Shown here: piece by piece, positions 1 through 12,252 of the stretch
How positions within the stretch are numbered: position 1 is the stretch's first letter
Layout of the letters: each line of letters begins with the position of its first letter
Assembly: GCA_021234155.1 (NCBI GenBank)
Contig: JAJEKV010000010.1
Location: 21,664,833 to 21,728,832, forward strand
DNA: 64,000 bases
Source: Isoetes taiwanensis
Taxonomy: Eukaryota; Streptophyta; Lycopodiopsida; Isoetales; Isoetaceae
Direction of reading: 5' to 3'
Position numbers and translations under genes: made by a program
The notes under the pieces: model-generated
What the model saw: the letters and a program-made list of their open reading frames with translations, nothing else
The model's database searches: none
Told to the model about the DNA's origin: nothing

Positions 1-1640
1 ACATTCCAGAAATGCGTGCTTCTCTGTTTCAACTTCAGGGTCTAGGCATCCTAGGCAAAATCTCTCATTACGAGGTGTTCCATTCCATCTACCTGTTTCA
101 ACATGTAGGTGATGCGATGATAACCGCAACTGAGATATTAACATGCGGTTCTTTTTGTTGATGTTTGCAAGCAAATACTCCTGTTCTTCATATGTGTCCA
201 GCTTATTTATATCATCAAGATAGAACCTTTTTTTAACATCTCCGTCAGGTTCAAGCTTCCACATTTCCTTCAGGGCACAAGCCTTCACCTCCCCATAAAC
301 TTCTTTGTACTTAGTTGACTTCGGCCACACATTTTGTCCAAGCCACTTGGTACTCCATTTTCTCACCTCACAATACCACCCCTTATCCTTGGATTGCTCA
401 AGGGCTAGGCGAGGAAATCTATCCACTTCCATTGTGAGAACCCTATTAACAAAAGTTATTGTTCTGCATAGGGTTTCCACTTCTAAGGGTAACATGCCTG
501 TCTCAGCCAACATCATGCAATATGGAGTTTGTGGCTTTGCACCAAGCTCACGTAATAAAAAACGCTTCTGCACATTCTCAATGTCATTCCAGCATTTTCG
601 GGATAACCCAGGGCCCCATACTGGGCTGCCATATAGAATAACTGGTTTCACTTGAACTCCAAAAAGCAATCTTCGTAACTTCCAATGTTCAAAATTATTA
701 AGCCTACATTGATAAATCATACCATAAAAGGCCCGCAATCCTCCTAAAGCGTTTCTGAGCTGCCCTTGTCCATCTGTAATTACATGTCATATCAATCCCA
801 AGATATTTATATTCTGTCACCTTTTGCAAAGGAGCACCGCCCACTGTAAATATAGTTTTATCCTTGCCGCCAAACACCATAAATTTTTATTTATTTACAT
901 TAATCTACATTTGCTTAGAGGAACAAAAGGACTCAAGCACGTCCAAGTGTCTCTGTAACCCACTTGCATCCCTTGAAATTAATACTATATCATCTGCAAA
1001 CATTAGCAATTGCAGTACATATTTCCCAAGCCTTGCTCCCATGCCACCTAGCCTTGTCATCCAACATTCGAGCTCATCTATAAGCAAACCAAAAAGAGTA
1101 GGAGAGCACGGGCAGCCCTGTTTAACTCCAATTGTATTATTGATTTTTTCAGATCCAGAAAAAGGAAAAGAAAGCTCAACCAAAACTTCATTATAGAGAC
1201 AAGCAACAGCTTTTCGCAATTCAACAGGGACTTGCAACAATTCAAGTCTTTCAGCAAGATGCATGCGATTCACTCTATCAAAGGCTTTAGTAAGATCTAT
1301 AAATGCTAAAAATCTCTTATTGCCTATACCTTTGACACCTTCCGTGAGCACTCTCAAAGTGACTAGGTGATCCAGGGTAGAGTGACCTGTACGAAAGCCT
1401 GCCTGTCCCGGTGCTCTTATGTTTTGTTCTTCTGCCCAGCATGTAATCTTAAGTTCAAGCATTGCTGCAAATAATTTAGCAAATACATTGCTCACTAGAA
1501 TGGTTCTATAATTTTTTATGTCATCCTTATCACCAGTCTTATGCACGGGTACAACTCTATTTAGACACCATTCTGTAGGGAAATATCCTCTCAAGAGTGC
1601 TTCATTGCATAGATCTGCCAAAAGGCTACAAAGCTCGTTT
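1..1640 (-). mobile_element. LINE (non-LTR retrotransposon) reverse transcriptase region, decayed, runs off the left edge
   Basis: Read on the minus strand, 1621-905 keeps an open reverse transcriptase segment of 238 residues. In order it shows FRTGHSTLDHL, FIDLTKAFDRVNR, GVKQGCPCSPTLFGLL and the catalytic FADD box (MFADDIVLIS). Below 905 the reading continues in shifted frames. At 655-590 there is a WGP...CWNDIENVQKRF segment, and at the window edge a C-terminal zinc-knuckle-like stretch whose spacing is CLGC...H...C. This order (RT, thumb, CCHC near the C-terminus) is that of the APE-type plant LINEs. Frame changes and stops show the copy is dead. The endonuclease half is not visible upstream of 1640, so the copy is probably 5' truncated, as is common for LINEs. 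Confidence 0.9.
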
Positions 1641-1717
1641 CCTCCCCATTTAAAAAACTCAATATATAACTACATGGTCTTCTGTAAAAATGTGTTATCT
1701 ATAGGAAAATGGCGCGG

Positions 1718-1845
1718 GCGCACTATTTGCTTGGTCTTTACGTTAAAGCAAATAGTGCGCCTGCACTATTTGCTTGGTTTTACGTTAAAGCAAATAGCGC
1801 GCCTGTGCTATTTGCTTTGTAGTTATTTTTAAGCAAATGGGGCGG
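1718..1845. repeat. Tandem repeat of about 43 bp, each unit a hairpin
   Basis: The core ctatttgc recurs at 1723, 1766 and 1808. In the first unit a 15-bp arm (1718-1732) is the exact inverted copy of 1746-1760, separated by 13 bases; the second unit repeats this imperfectly. Flanking DNA from 1641 to about 2150 has no gene I can support and is rich in T-runs. Confidence 0.8.
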
Positions 1846-2149
1846 CCGGGCCATTTTGTTTACCTGCCGGGTGCTTTTTTTGCAGTTTCATATTTGCTTT
1901 TTCATTTCTCGGGGCGCTTTTCCTTATACTTTCTTAGTAAATGGCGCCATAATTCTCTTCTTGACAACTAAAATCGCGCTGTTTCATATTAAATGTAGCA
2001 GTTTTTGCATGATAACTGGTTTCTTGTTAAGTAAATAGTGCCATATCTATCGATAAGTGTGTGTTAAAACAAGGAAGAAACTGATTTCGCGAGAAATTGG
2101 AATCACAAAATTTCCAAATTTAATGAAACTCTACTTCAACCTATGTGAA

Positions 2150-2650
2150 CTCAGGCGCATGCTTTTTCCTACTAAGCTTACCATTTAAATAATCCTGCTC
2201 CCCGTAGACAATCATTGCATTTATCTCTTCTCTGTAAAAGTTTCTCTTCATCCAAAATCTCCAACTGGCCATACTTGCCGTAGGAATTTGTCGAACACTA
2301 AGTCCCGAATCCTTATACTAGATGAAGTATATCATCCAGTCCAATGCCCCAATGACATGTCCAGTCCTCCAAATGCTTATACCATCCAACATGGGGTTGA
2401 ATCATAGATTCTTGCAAGGCTTGTCTTGGCGGACTATGTTCTTCCAATGTTTGGATTCTACCAAAGTATTCTTGTGTTTGGCAAAGAAGTTCCACCTCGA
2501 GTGGATATATGCTCGCGTATGCAAACAACATCTCGTATGGAATCTGATCTTTAACTCCCAATTCTTCTAACAAGAATCGTTTTTGCACCTTTTCTTTCAT
2601 TCCATTTTGAACATGCAAGATCAGGCCCTCAAACCATGCAACCATACAGT
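2150..2650 (-). mobile_element. LINE C-terminal fragment, decayed
   Basis: The minus strand from 2645 to 2313 encodes 110 open residues including KVQKRFLLEELGVKDQIPYE and PLEVELLCQTQ. These align by eye with the post-RT region of the LINE at 1-655 (VQKRFLL..LGAK, PLEVETLC). Reading continues toward 2150 in broken frames. The piece is separated from the first LINE by the tandem hairpin repeat, so it may be a separate insertion or a rearranged part of the same one. Confidence 0.75.
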
Positions 2651-3568
2651 ACCACTATTTGTATTAGCATCCTGAACATTAATTTGCGGAGATGCCAACT
2701 CCAAATGTGATTGTGTCTACAATTACATTGGCAAATGCCTTTTATAAAATTTTTTGTTTGGAAAAAAAAGGTTTTAATCTAAAGCATGAGTCTTTTTTTG
2801 GGCATGGACAATTCTGAAACAAAAAAAGCCACATATTTGGCCCCTTCTTATTTCGGATTATATTTCCATAATTGGATAGGGAGGGCTGATCTCTGGAACT
2901 TGTTTGCCACGTGTGCTTATAATTTGGATGAATTCTTGGTGCTGGAGAGGTCCTTCGGATCTTCAACACTAATCCCATTCTAATTTATTGGAAAGCTAGT
3001 TAAATCATCTCATGAATCTTTATCATGCAAAAGTTCCTAGGCTAAACTAATCATATGGTTATATTTGGCTTAATCTTATGATTAGATAAAAGGGCAAGAG
3101 ACTATTTTATTCATTGCCTATACGTTCAAATAGAAATGTATGGGAGCCGACCAGAATTGATGGCACAACCGACGAAATTGAACAAAATAAATAGACAGAG
3201 CATTCCCAAATTAAAATACACAGATGCAAACTGGTTTGCAGAAGGAATCCAAGAAATCTTGAATGGTCTACGAGGTTTGCTAAGCTCTATAGCTACAGTA
3301 ATTCTGTCAATACCTTTGCTACAGTACTTTGACTCTGTTTTGATTTAACCATTGATATTCGATTCTAATATGTGCGATAAGATTATTTGATGCATTCATT
3401 GCATTGAACGAACTTATAGTTAAGTTGGTAAGATCTTGCTTGAATTGGCATTGATGTGCAACTAGTAAGATTGACTATTGGATTGGCTAAGAAATTATCT
3501 TAATTGTTATAAAAGATTGTAACATTGTTGCTTTTGAAATAGAACAAGTCTAATACTAAATCAACATT
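2651..3568. other. No gene seen; probably contains the copia 5' LTR
   Basis: The stretch ends in aatcaaca just before the tRNA primer site at 3569, which is where a 5' LTR should end. I found no matching sequence after 7780, so the LTR cannot be delimited by comparison. Short open frames here (for example 2786-2983 and 3136-3348) show no family motif. Confidence 0.5.
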
Positions 3569-3580
3569 TGGTATCAGAGC
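3569..3580 (+). promoter_or_regulatory. Primer binding site for initiator tRNA-Met
   Basis: The 12 bases tggtatcagagc are the standard plant copia primer site, complementary to the 3' end of initiator methionine tRNA. They lie 30 bp upstream of the gag start codon. Confidence 0.9.
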
Positions 3581-3598
3581 TAGTTTGATTGAATAAAT

Positions 3599-4640
3599 AT
3601 GTCAAGCTCATTTGGTACTGGGTTGTTGAGCAGTGTAGATGTGTACAAGGGCGGACCTGGTTTTCAGGTATGGAAAGATGCCATTAAGCATATACTTGAG
3701 GTTGAAGATCTTTGGGATCTTGTTGACCCTGCAGGACAGAATACCGATGAAATTGGAGAGTCTAGTACATGTGTAAGGTCTGTAGTTGGTGGTTCTAACA
3801 CTTAGACTAATAATGAAGTTGTTAATACTGGTGACACCAGTCAAGGACGTGCTTTTGAAACTGTAGTTGCAGGGCTGAGCACAGGAAGGTCATTGTTTGC
3901 AAAACAAAAAGAGGCACAAGGCATCATACCCCCAAAGGCGAGTCCTACTATCAGACTCGAGTTAAGAAACATGACTGCTAAAGAGATCTGGTGTTATTTG
4001 CTTAAACATTATGAAGAAAAAATGTCTTCTCAAATTGATTTGCTTGAAAAGGAACTCAGAAAACTAAAATTGCATGATGATGATGATGATGTAAGTGAAT
4101 ACTTCAACAAATTTGATAATATCACTGCTGATTTAAGTGGAGCTGGATTGAATCTCAGTGAAAGATATCAAGTTTTAGCCATTTCTAGGTCTGTTGTAGA
4201 TAATGAACATCTATCCTTGTCTACCAGAAATAGCTAATACCAGAGACCAAGCAGAAACTGTTTTGAGAACGGAATTCGAGCAGAAGAAAGTTGTTAAAGA
4301 TGAAGAAAATGATAGTACAGAGATCTTGTATGCTGTAAAGAAAGCTAGAAACACTAAAGAAAAGAAAGAATGCTTTTACTGCCATGAACATGGGCCTGTT
4401 AAGAGTAACTGCCCTGAGCTGAATTCAGACATTACATGTTAGACCTGTAGTGGCAAAGGCCATTTGGCTTTTAAGTGCCCTACACCCAAGGATCATGGAA
4501 AGGGTAGGGGAAAGGGAAATTTCATAGGAGGAAGGTCTGAAGGAGCAAGGGGTAGAAGAGAAAGGCGTGCTGCTGAAACTTTCTTGCCAAAGAACACGAG
4601 GAAAGTGAAAAATCAAATGATGAGGATGAGGTAATTTTTG
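3599..4640 (+). pseudogene. copia gag (capsid and nucleocapsid), broken
   Basis: The frame opens with MSSSFGTGLLSS at 3599 and is typical of copia gag: a UBN2-like helical region (WKDAIKHILEVEDLWDL; AKEIWCYLLKHYEEK; LRKLKLHDDDDDVSEYFNKF) followed by a basic nucleocapsid. Two zinc-knuckle-like motifs are seen, CFYCHEHGPVKSNC (around 4372-4413) and CSGKGHLAFKC (around 4446-4478). Stops at about 3803, 4236 and 4440 interrupt the frame, and a shift occurs near 4236. Gag would package the element RNA. Confidence 0.85.
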
Positions 4641-5936
4641 CCTTTCCCATTCAATACAAATCTCATAAAATTAATTCATGTCATGATGGGCTTATAGTTG
4701 ATAGTGGAGCTGAAAGATTAGTGGTACAAACTACTGATCTTCTCAAGGACACAGTTGCAACAAATTCAAGAAGCATACAAGTAGGAAATGGCGAGCTGCA
4801 GAAAATTGAAGCTAGGGGTTTATTGCAACTCACTGATTTGGAAGGGAATATTGTTAATGTGGAAGATGTATCTTGTGTTCCAACTCTAGTTAAAAATCTA
4901 ATTTCAGTAGGCCAACTTGTGGATCTAGGCTACAGAGTTGTTTTTGGTTCAAAGGCATGTAACATCTATCATGGAAATATATTGAAGTTTTATGCCAAAA
5001 GAATTGGAAATCTTTTTCAGCTAAATGACTTGGCTTGTGACGGTACAAATTCAATAGGATTTTCAGATTTTGAACTGTGGCACAATGGACTTGCTCACAC
5101 TCTAATACCTAAGGGTTCTGGCAAAAAAAGGATGAATAAGTTGTAAGGATCTTAAAACATACAAGCATCTATGTGAAGGGTGCATATTGGGAAAACTAAA
5201 TAGGCTTCCATTTAAAATTTCAACTTATAAAGCAACTGAAGCACTCGAATTAGTCCATACTGACCAGTGTGGGCTTCTCAATGTGAGATCAAAGTCAAAC
5301 AAAAGGTACTTTATCTCTTTCATAGATGATTATAGTAGGAAGTGCAAATGCTATTGTTTATCTAAAAAATCACAAGCTTTAGAAGCTTTTAAACAGTATG
5401 TGCATGAAATGGAAAGAGAAACAGGTAAAAAGCTAAAATGTATCAGATCAGATCATGGAGGGGAATACTTATCAAGACAATTCAAATTGTTCTGTGTTTC
5501 TAAGGAAATCAGAAGACAACTAATATGCAGATATAGTTCCCAGCAAAATGGAGTTGCTGAAAGAAAGAGCAGAACTGTCATGGATGCTGTAAGATCAATG
5601 ATTAAACATGGAGGCTTGCCAAACTATTTATGGGAGGAAGCATTGAAGACAACCATTTTAGTGCAAAGCTCGAGCATAAATGGTAAGATTCCTTACTTAC
5701 TCTGGTCTAATGCAAATAACAAAATAAATTATGACATGTTTAAGACATATGGATGTCTGGCCTATACTCATGTCCCATCTGAATTAAGGAAAAAACTAGA
5801 TAGCAAGGCAGATGTTGGTATTTTAGTTGGCTATGATGAAGAAAGCAAAGGATACAAAATATTTATCCCACAAAACAAAAGCATAATTGTGAGCCGTGAT
5901 GTCATTTTTGATAAGACAATTCTGTCAGCAAAATAA
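4640..5936 (+). pseudogene. copia protease and integrase, broken
   Basis: Protease: the aspartic active site appears as VDSGAE near 4700. Pre-integrase zinc region: DFELWHNGLAH (about 5068) and CEGCILGKLNRLPF (about 5173) are separated by a frameshift near 5145. Integrase core (5187-5936): the DDE residues lie in HTDQCG, RSDHGGEYLS and NGVAERKSRTV. The integrase frame itself is open for 249 residues, so it has decayed less than the flanks. The product would cut and join element cDNA into chromosomal DNA. Confidence 0.88.
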
Positions 5937-6229
5937 TAGGAAAAGGGAACAAGTGTGAAAATGAGCTGTCTAAAGAAACTGAAAAGGCTACAGACTTGGA
6001 ATCTGATGATGATGATATTGCAAGCATTCATGGTGAACAGTCCATGACAGACTTAAACAAGGCGAGTGAACAAGATAAACAAACTGGTCAAAAGGATACT
6101 GAGCAGCAAGGGGAATATGAAATGCTATACAAAGAAAGCAAGAGAAGAAAAACACAAGTTGAAAGATTGATAGAAGAAGCCAATGTAGAAAACAACATGT
6201 ATAGAAGGAATGAATCTGGCAAGAGCAAA

Positions 6230-7770
6230 AGAATTGAAATGCAAATGATGTGTATGAATCATGGCAATTATGGACGATGTGGCAATTCCCAGAAACTTTG
6301 AAGAAGCAATGATGTCTGGAGACAAAGCTAGGTGGATAAAGGCAATGGAGGAAGAATTAAATTCTTTCAAATGTATAGATATCTATCAAGAGGTAGAATA
6401 CCCTGCAAAACGTAATTTAATTGGAAGCAAATGGATATACAAGTTAAAGACTTGTTCAAATGGAAGTAAAAAGTTCAAAGCACGATTGGTGGCATAAGGA
6501 TACACTTAGAAACAAGGCAGGGATTATGAGGAAACTTATTCCCCCATTGTTAAACTAACCAGCTTAAGACTGTTATTAAGTTTAGCCAATGCCATGAATC
6601 TTGAAGTACACCACACGGATGTAAAAACAACATTCCTAAATGCTAAATTATAAGAGGAAGTCTACATGAGGCCAGCTCCAATAACAAAGTCTAGAAGGCC
6701 AGTGTTTATAGTCTAAAGCAAGCACCCAGGGAACGGTATCTTTGCATAAATACATTCCTAAGAGAACAAGGTTTCGAAAAACTAAAAAATGATGGGGACC
6801 TTTATAGATTTAATGATGGAATAAGATACTGCATCATAGCTTTGTACGTAGATGATTGCATCATTGTTGCTAATCATGTGGACTGCTTAAACAAATGCAA
6901 AAATATTCTCAAGGGTAGGTTTCAGATGTCAGATCTTGGAGAACTAAAGCACTTTTTGGGAATTGAAGTGGTCAGAGATAGGAACAAAGTATATTAACTC
7001 TCAAACAAAGCAGATATATTGAAAATATGGTGAAAATATTTAATATGCAGGATGCCAAATGTATCAGTACCCCTATGGTACCAGGATACAGGTTAACAAC
7101 AGAAAAACCTTTATCAAAAGATAAAGTTCTAAATATGGAAAATGTGCCATATCAAGATTTAGTAGGATGCATTTTATACTTAGCAAATAATACACGTCCA
7201 GATATTGCTTAACTTATTGAGCAGAAGATGTCACAATCAACCTAAGGATCACTGGCTAGCAGGAAAAAGGATGCTAAGATATCTAAAAGGTACTATGCAT
7301 CATGGGATAACCTATGATTCCAATGATTTGATATTGCAAGCATACAGTGATGCAGATTGGGGTGGAGACCTCAGTTGTAGGAAGTCCTCTGGCTATGTCG
7401 TGTTCTTGTCAGGGGGTCCAATTACTTGGAAAAGTAAAAAACAAAAGGCCATAGCCATGTCTACAGCAGAAGCTGAGTACCGTGCATCATCATTGGTTGC
7501 AAAAGAGGTTGTATGGCTAAGGAGATTACTGGAAGAACTAAATGTTGTGCAAAGTGAGCCTACTTAGATACTCACAGACAACCAGAGTTGCATTGCTATT
7601 GTAAAAAATCCTGTTGATCATTAGCGTAGAAAGCACATAGAACTCAACATACATTTTATCAGAGATTTGGCAGCTAAGGAATATATTCAGATGAATTATA
7701 TAAGTATAGATAACCAAGTAGCAGATGTTTTCACCAAAGCTCTACCACAAAGGAAATTTATATAGACGAT
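6230..7770 (+). pseudogene. copia reverse transcriptase and RNase H, broken
   Basis: RT opens with AIPRNFEEAM and GSKWIYKLK (6261-6497) and keeps the catalytic box LYVDDCIIVA near 6843. RNase H includes YSDADWGGDLSCRKSSGY, ITWKSKKQKAIAMSTAEAEY (7344-7480), LTDNQSCIAIV and IHFIRDLAAKEYI, ending with QVADVFTKALPQRKF near 7720-7760. Stops at about 6495, 6650, 6994, 7210 and 7565 break the frame. It sits downstream of integrase, the copia order. Confidence 0.88.
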
Positions 7771-7974
7771 TTAAATAATTGAGCATAGCTGGCACGAATG
7801 TGAGGGAATGCCGGACAATGCTGCAAAGTGTGCTTCTCATCTTCAATAGCACTCTGTTGGTAGCACACCCTAGACAGATTCCAGGAGGATCATAGAGTTT
7901 GTGCAAGTGAAACTTGGCAAAAGTTTGGATTCTAGATGTTTCTAACCATCTATTGCAGTTGAATTAAAGCTTAA

Positions 7975-8170
7975 TTCACATAATTCAAAATAGAAAAATA
8001 CATCCAAGCATCTTTAATATTGTCAGTGTTACAACAAAGCGTGATATTTTCCAACATCACTGAGATAAAGAAAAGCTGTTGTATGAAATGCATCTGCTAC
8101 AGCTTGTCTTGCTCTGCTAGATAAGGCCTTTAACTCATCTTATAGATAGATATAGGCTATGGAGTTATGG
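7975..8170 (+). repeat. Dispersed direct repeat, copy 1 (partner 10262-10470)
   Basis: Blocks shared in order with 10262-10470 include gttacaacaaag/gttataacaaag, gtatgaaatgc/gtatggaatgc and cttgtcttgctctgc/cttgtcttcctctgc. Divergence is large, so this is an old duplication; I see no coding content. Confidence 0.6.
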
Positions 8171-9835
8171 ATTTGGGCTGCACATTGCAAAGAAACATCC
8201 TATAAAATCATGCTAAAATACATCTTAAACTTCAAACTCCTAATCCAACAACTTAGAAGCCAAGTAAAGAGCCTAACTATTAAAAAGGCATAGTCAGAGT
8301 AGGCTAGGTCATCTTAAGGAGGTTTTATATACATTGTCTCACTCCTTTTTTGCCTGCATCCTTAATGCAGACAAAATTTGCTATTTGCTGGATAGTTAAA
8401 CATGCCAATGTTTTCACAATGAGAACAAACTTAAGAAATGTTCCAATAAAACATGGAGTGACATAATGGACTAACTTCAGCAAGTTGATGGGAGCGGACA
8501 AATAAGTAAGAGAGAGGACAAACCCGAATTCATACAACTGTCAAATAATCAAATTGAGATGCCCAACCAACATGAGGGTGAAAGCATGCGAGGGTGTACC
8601 ATCTAAAGTTCTTTTTAGGGAGTGCGAAACTACCCAAAAAAGTACCCAGCACTGGGTACTGGGAACTTCCATAAATGCCTCATAAACAATAAGTTTAAGA
8701 GTTGGTTCATTAATTTTAGTCTCTAATAGTATTGGTATCCTCTAATACTATAGATTGACATGTTATTGACCTTCAATTCAAAAGTTTTGGATTGATTTTA
8801 ATGGGAAGAAAAAACAGAAAGTACCAGTTTTAAAAGTACCTAGTGAAGGTACTTTTGAGGGTTCCAAAAGTGGTACACCATAGCATGCTTTCACCCATGA
8901 CAATATTATATTTTATACTACTGGCATCAAAAGAAATACTACTCAAGAATCTTCATATAATTGTGAGATGCCACATGCACAAGCAAAAAAATTGAATTAC
9001 GTAAACAGATTGGCAAAAAGTTTGGCCTTCATTTCTCCTTGCAGATGATTAAATAACATAGAATGTAACATTTACGCACGGAATTAAGGAATGGAATTAT
9101 CCCATCGCATCACCCTCCACATTATTCATTGCACTGAAATGCCCCATTTTTGAAGTACCAATTTCATGACTCCAGCTGCTGAGAATGCGCGAAGCCAAAA
9201 ACTCAAAAACAATATGTAGATGATTACAGTAAAAGTACTAGTTCTACACATATTTGGTGCCTTGAATGATTCAATGGCTAAAACATCTTTCTTTTGGACT
9301 TTGCTTGAAGTACTTTTCAAGCACCTGCCACAATTTTGCACTGCCATACATCTAAATCATTAAATTCAAAAGGGCCTTATATGTTTACAGCTTGATAGTT
9401 TCTGTAGAGTACAGATATAGAGAATAACAACAAGAAAAAGCAAGTCCTTTTAGCATTAAAAGAAATAAATAAGAACATCATGATGGCAGATTTATTTGTG
9501 TCCCGACCCGGATGGGTGAGGACACACTGAAAGGACTTATGTCTACAAGGTGGAGGAGTAGATCATATCCATGGGAGAAGCGGCTATACATATCTATGGC
9601 AGACTTATTTCTGCTAAACCATCTTAGTGACTATAAAATAAAGTTTCCTGCATCACATTACATACCTTCTGGAATATCGATAACAATAACTATGCCAAAC
9701 ACTCAATGTACAAAGTTAATGATGCTTGGGTATTCTACCTCTGCTAGTGGTTTTTCTGTGCATAATCAAGTCATATGTGTTATTTGGAAGTGCTACAGGT
9801 TCATCAATAGGATGACTATATTACATTCAAATTGA

Positions 9836-10060
9836 CAATGGCACAAGTATCACTAAAATATCTGCAATGGATCTAAAGCAAAGCTACGATCATCCAGAGT
9901 ATGTCAAAATCTTGTTTGATTATCTGGAATCAAACGTTCTGCCATCTTAGATCTTCAATGACACAAATATCACTAAATAAATGGATCTAAAGCAAAGCTA
10001 CAATCATCCAAAGTATGCTAGAATCTTATCACTGGAATCAAATGTTCTGCCATCTCAAAT
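9836..10060 (+). repeat. Tandem duplication, two units of about 110 bp
   Basis: Unit 1 starts caatggcacaagtatcac at 9836; unit 2 starts tcaatgacacaaatatcac at 9955. Both continue with atggatctaaagcaaagcta and end near gttctgccatct. Unit 2 is slightly shorter. Confidence 0.8.
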
Positions 10061-10261
10061 CAAAAGTAAAGATTTACCTTGGTGCAACTTATAGGGCAGA
10101 TCATCCTTCTAGATGCTTCTTCGCTAAAACATCTGTGCATAAAAGACAAATCCACTAAACAAAGGCATTCCCTCAATTTGCGGGATGGATCCACATTAAA
10201 AGAAAACACATCAGTTCACACTGATCTATGCAAGTTGATTGAACTCTTTATCTTATGGTTA

Positions 10262-10470
10262 AATCATTAGAAATAAAAGATACCCAGCTTCCAATCATCT
10301 CTAGTGTTGTCAAGTGTTATAACAAAGATTGATTGTTTCTAACACAAAGATTGATTGCTTCCAGCACCAGCGAGAGATAAACAAAATACGCTGTATGGAA
10401 TGCTTGTCTTCCTCTGCAAGATATAGCATCTAACCCAGCTAACAACGAGATATAGATTATAAACTTGGGA
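10262..10470 (+). repeat. Dispersed direct repeat, copy 2 (partner 7975-8170)
   Basis: This is the second copy of the diverged block described at 7975; it contains an internal short duplication of acaaagattgattg. Confidence 0.6.
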
Positions 10471-11177
10471 GGCATATGGATATTCTTGTAGGCAAAGGCT
10501 TGAACACATGAAACCATCATAAACATATTACTTCTGCAGTGGGCCAGATAGAAAATGCATTTTTCTGCATTACGCTAGTGGCTACGAAGGTACTTCTAGA
10601 TAATTAATCTATTTTAAAGCTTGTCTCAGAGATCTACACCAAAGCCTTAACTTACCTTAAACTGACATCGTCCAGGCAGTCTGGGCTTCATGGCAAATTG
10701 ACATCTTCATAGGATAGACAATCTAAAAGAAACCCATGACAACAATTTGGAAGACTTTTAACAGCTCTTAAGATTGGGCTTCAGCAATTGGGTAGTATTC
10801 GTTTTACAGGCCCCCTTGCATGCCAGGTTTGCCAGAGGATGAAATTTGTTTTTTTGGACGGATTTTAGGGTTCTTGGGATCAGATTTGCTTGGTTCAAAG
10901 TTAGGGTGCTTGGAGTTCCTGAGGTTGATTCCTTTCCTTTTTTTTTCCTGTTTCTTTTTGTTCTTTTTGGCCGTAGCTTTGTTTATGCCGCTTTGGGGGC
11001 TGCAAAGAAAATGGGTGTGTCCACCCAACAATCTTCCAAAGCATTAAATAAGCAATTCCAGGTCTTTTTTCCATTCGCATTACGATTTAAATAATACAAG
11101 TGAAGCATCAACATATCACAACCAAAACTGTGAGCTGAAAACCTTACATGTAAGCAAATCGATGCTTGCCAGAACTA

Positions 11178-12252
11178 CTAGGTAAAGACTTTATTCAAAC
11201 CCAGACTAGAAAGAGCCTGAAAACAAGGAAGGAAGGAAGGAAGGAAGGTTCTTTTATCGTCCGCGGAGGCCAATCGGTCTATGGGACCCAAATTACACGG
11301 GTGCAGCAAGCCCGTTGCTACCGGATTACCCCCCCGGGAGGGAAAACCGTCGCAGCAACAAGCCTGCTGGCAGCTGTACAAATATACATATACACATGAA
11401 TTTCCGGCACCTCAGGTAGGCGCCCGGGGCAGAGGTGAGTCCGCAGATCCAAAACCTCCTGGAGGTAGGAGCCAAGAGATCGAACTGACGGCGTACTGAG
11501 TAGCTCGTGCAGGGGCAGACCAGGTCGCACCAAGGGAATGTAGCGAGCCCGAATCTGACTATAGGCTGGACAGCTTTGGAAGGCATGGCTTTCATCCTCA
11601 ACAACCCCCAGCGAGCAACACTGACAAAGCCTATCCTGGCGCGGCTCTCCAACCCACCGACCTGTCTCAAGCCGAAGATGGTGGGCCCCTGTTCGAATGG
11701 ACGCGATGATCCTGCGCTTCTTCATGGGCAACTGAGAACACAGGTAGAGCTGTGGGCCTCGAACCAGGGTGGGGTTTATGTGCTGTTTGTAGTGTGCCAC
11801 CTTTACCTGTTCCAGAGCATGGTGGTCCCAGAGCTTCCCCAAAAAACAAGAGTCCAAGTACCCCCTCAGCCTATCCCGGTCGGCGTCTGTGTGCACCTGG
11901 ACGCACCTATGTGCGTCTACGTTCCAGCGCGCTAGCCACTGGGCTCTCTTGTCCTTCCAACAAGCCCTGAGTCATTGCGGACTCATCGCCACAGCGTAAG
12001 CCAAGTGTGGGAGCCGAGTGTCGCCCATGCTGGCCACCTTCTGGAAATAAACAATGTGTCTATAGAGGGCCGCATGCTGCAGGGGCATGAATCCTGTCTC
12101 CTGCAACAAGATCTGATATGGAACTGAGGGCTTCTGGACCTGCTCTAAGTCGTTCCAAGTCGCTAAAGACACCACTGGGCCCCACACCTCGACCCCATAC
12201 AGAAGAACTGGCTCCACCAGTGCCCGGAACAAATGTGACTGGTGGCCCCAGT
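11178..12252 (-). mobile_element. LINE 3' end, 5'-truncated, GC-rich
   Basis: From the right the minus strand reads YDWGHQSHLFRALVEPVLL, GVEVWGPVVSLATWNDLEQV and QILLQETGFMPLQHAALYR, then (11896-11318) a stretch ending in a zinc-knuckle-like CQCC...H...C (LCQCCSLGVVEDESHAFQSC). This is the C-terminal part of the same LINE type as at 1-655 and 50.1 kb. The coding match stops abruptly near 12252, exactly where the shared 400-bp module begins, so the LINE either inserted there as a 5'-truncated copy or was cut by a rearrangement. A short aagg microsatellite lies at 11228-11248 by its 3' side. Confidence 0.85.

Larger units (their letters stand above)
3569..7780 (+). mobile_element. Ty1/copia LTR retrotransposon, internal region, decayed and lacking a recognisable 3' LTR
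   Basis: The order primer site, gag, protease, integrase, reverse transcriptase, RNase H is diagnostic of Ty1/copia. The single polyprotein frame is interrupted by many stops and shifts, so the copy cannot be autonomous. After the RNase H end (FTKALPQRKF near 7735) the sequence passes into DNA with no polypurine tract or LTR that I can match to the region before 3569. The element is therefore truncated at its 3' end or its LTRs have diverged past recognition. Confidence 0.9.
7790..11170. other. Long stretch without a supported gene
   Basis: I see diverged repeats (listed separately) and one weak exon-like read on the minus strand at about 9830-9670, which ends at a plausible splice donor (GAAG then GTATGT) and reads VFGIVIVIDIPEG. 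It carries a stop and I do not recognise it. The open frames at 10804-11094 on both strands look like chance frames in T-rich DNA. Confidence 0.5.

Noticed and set aside
3569-7780. A complete, active copia element
   Set aside because: Frames are interrupted many times and no 3' LTR or polypurine tract can be matched to the 5' side.
10804-11094. Hydrophobic frames on both strands near 10.8-11.1 kb
   Set aside because: They come from a T-rich stretch (ttcctttttttttcc); both strands are open at once and no start context or homology is seen.
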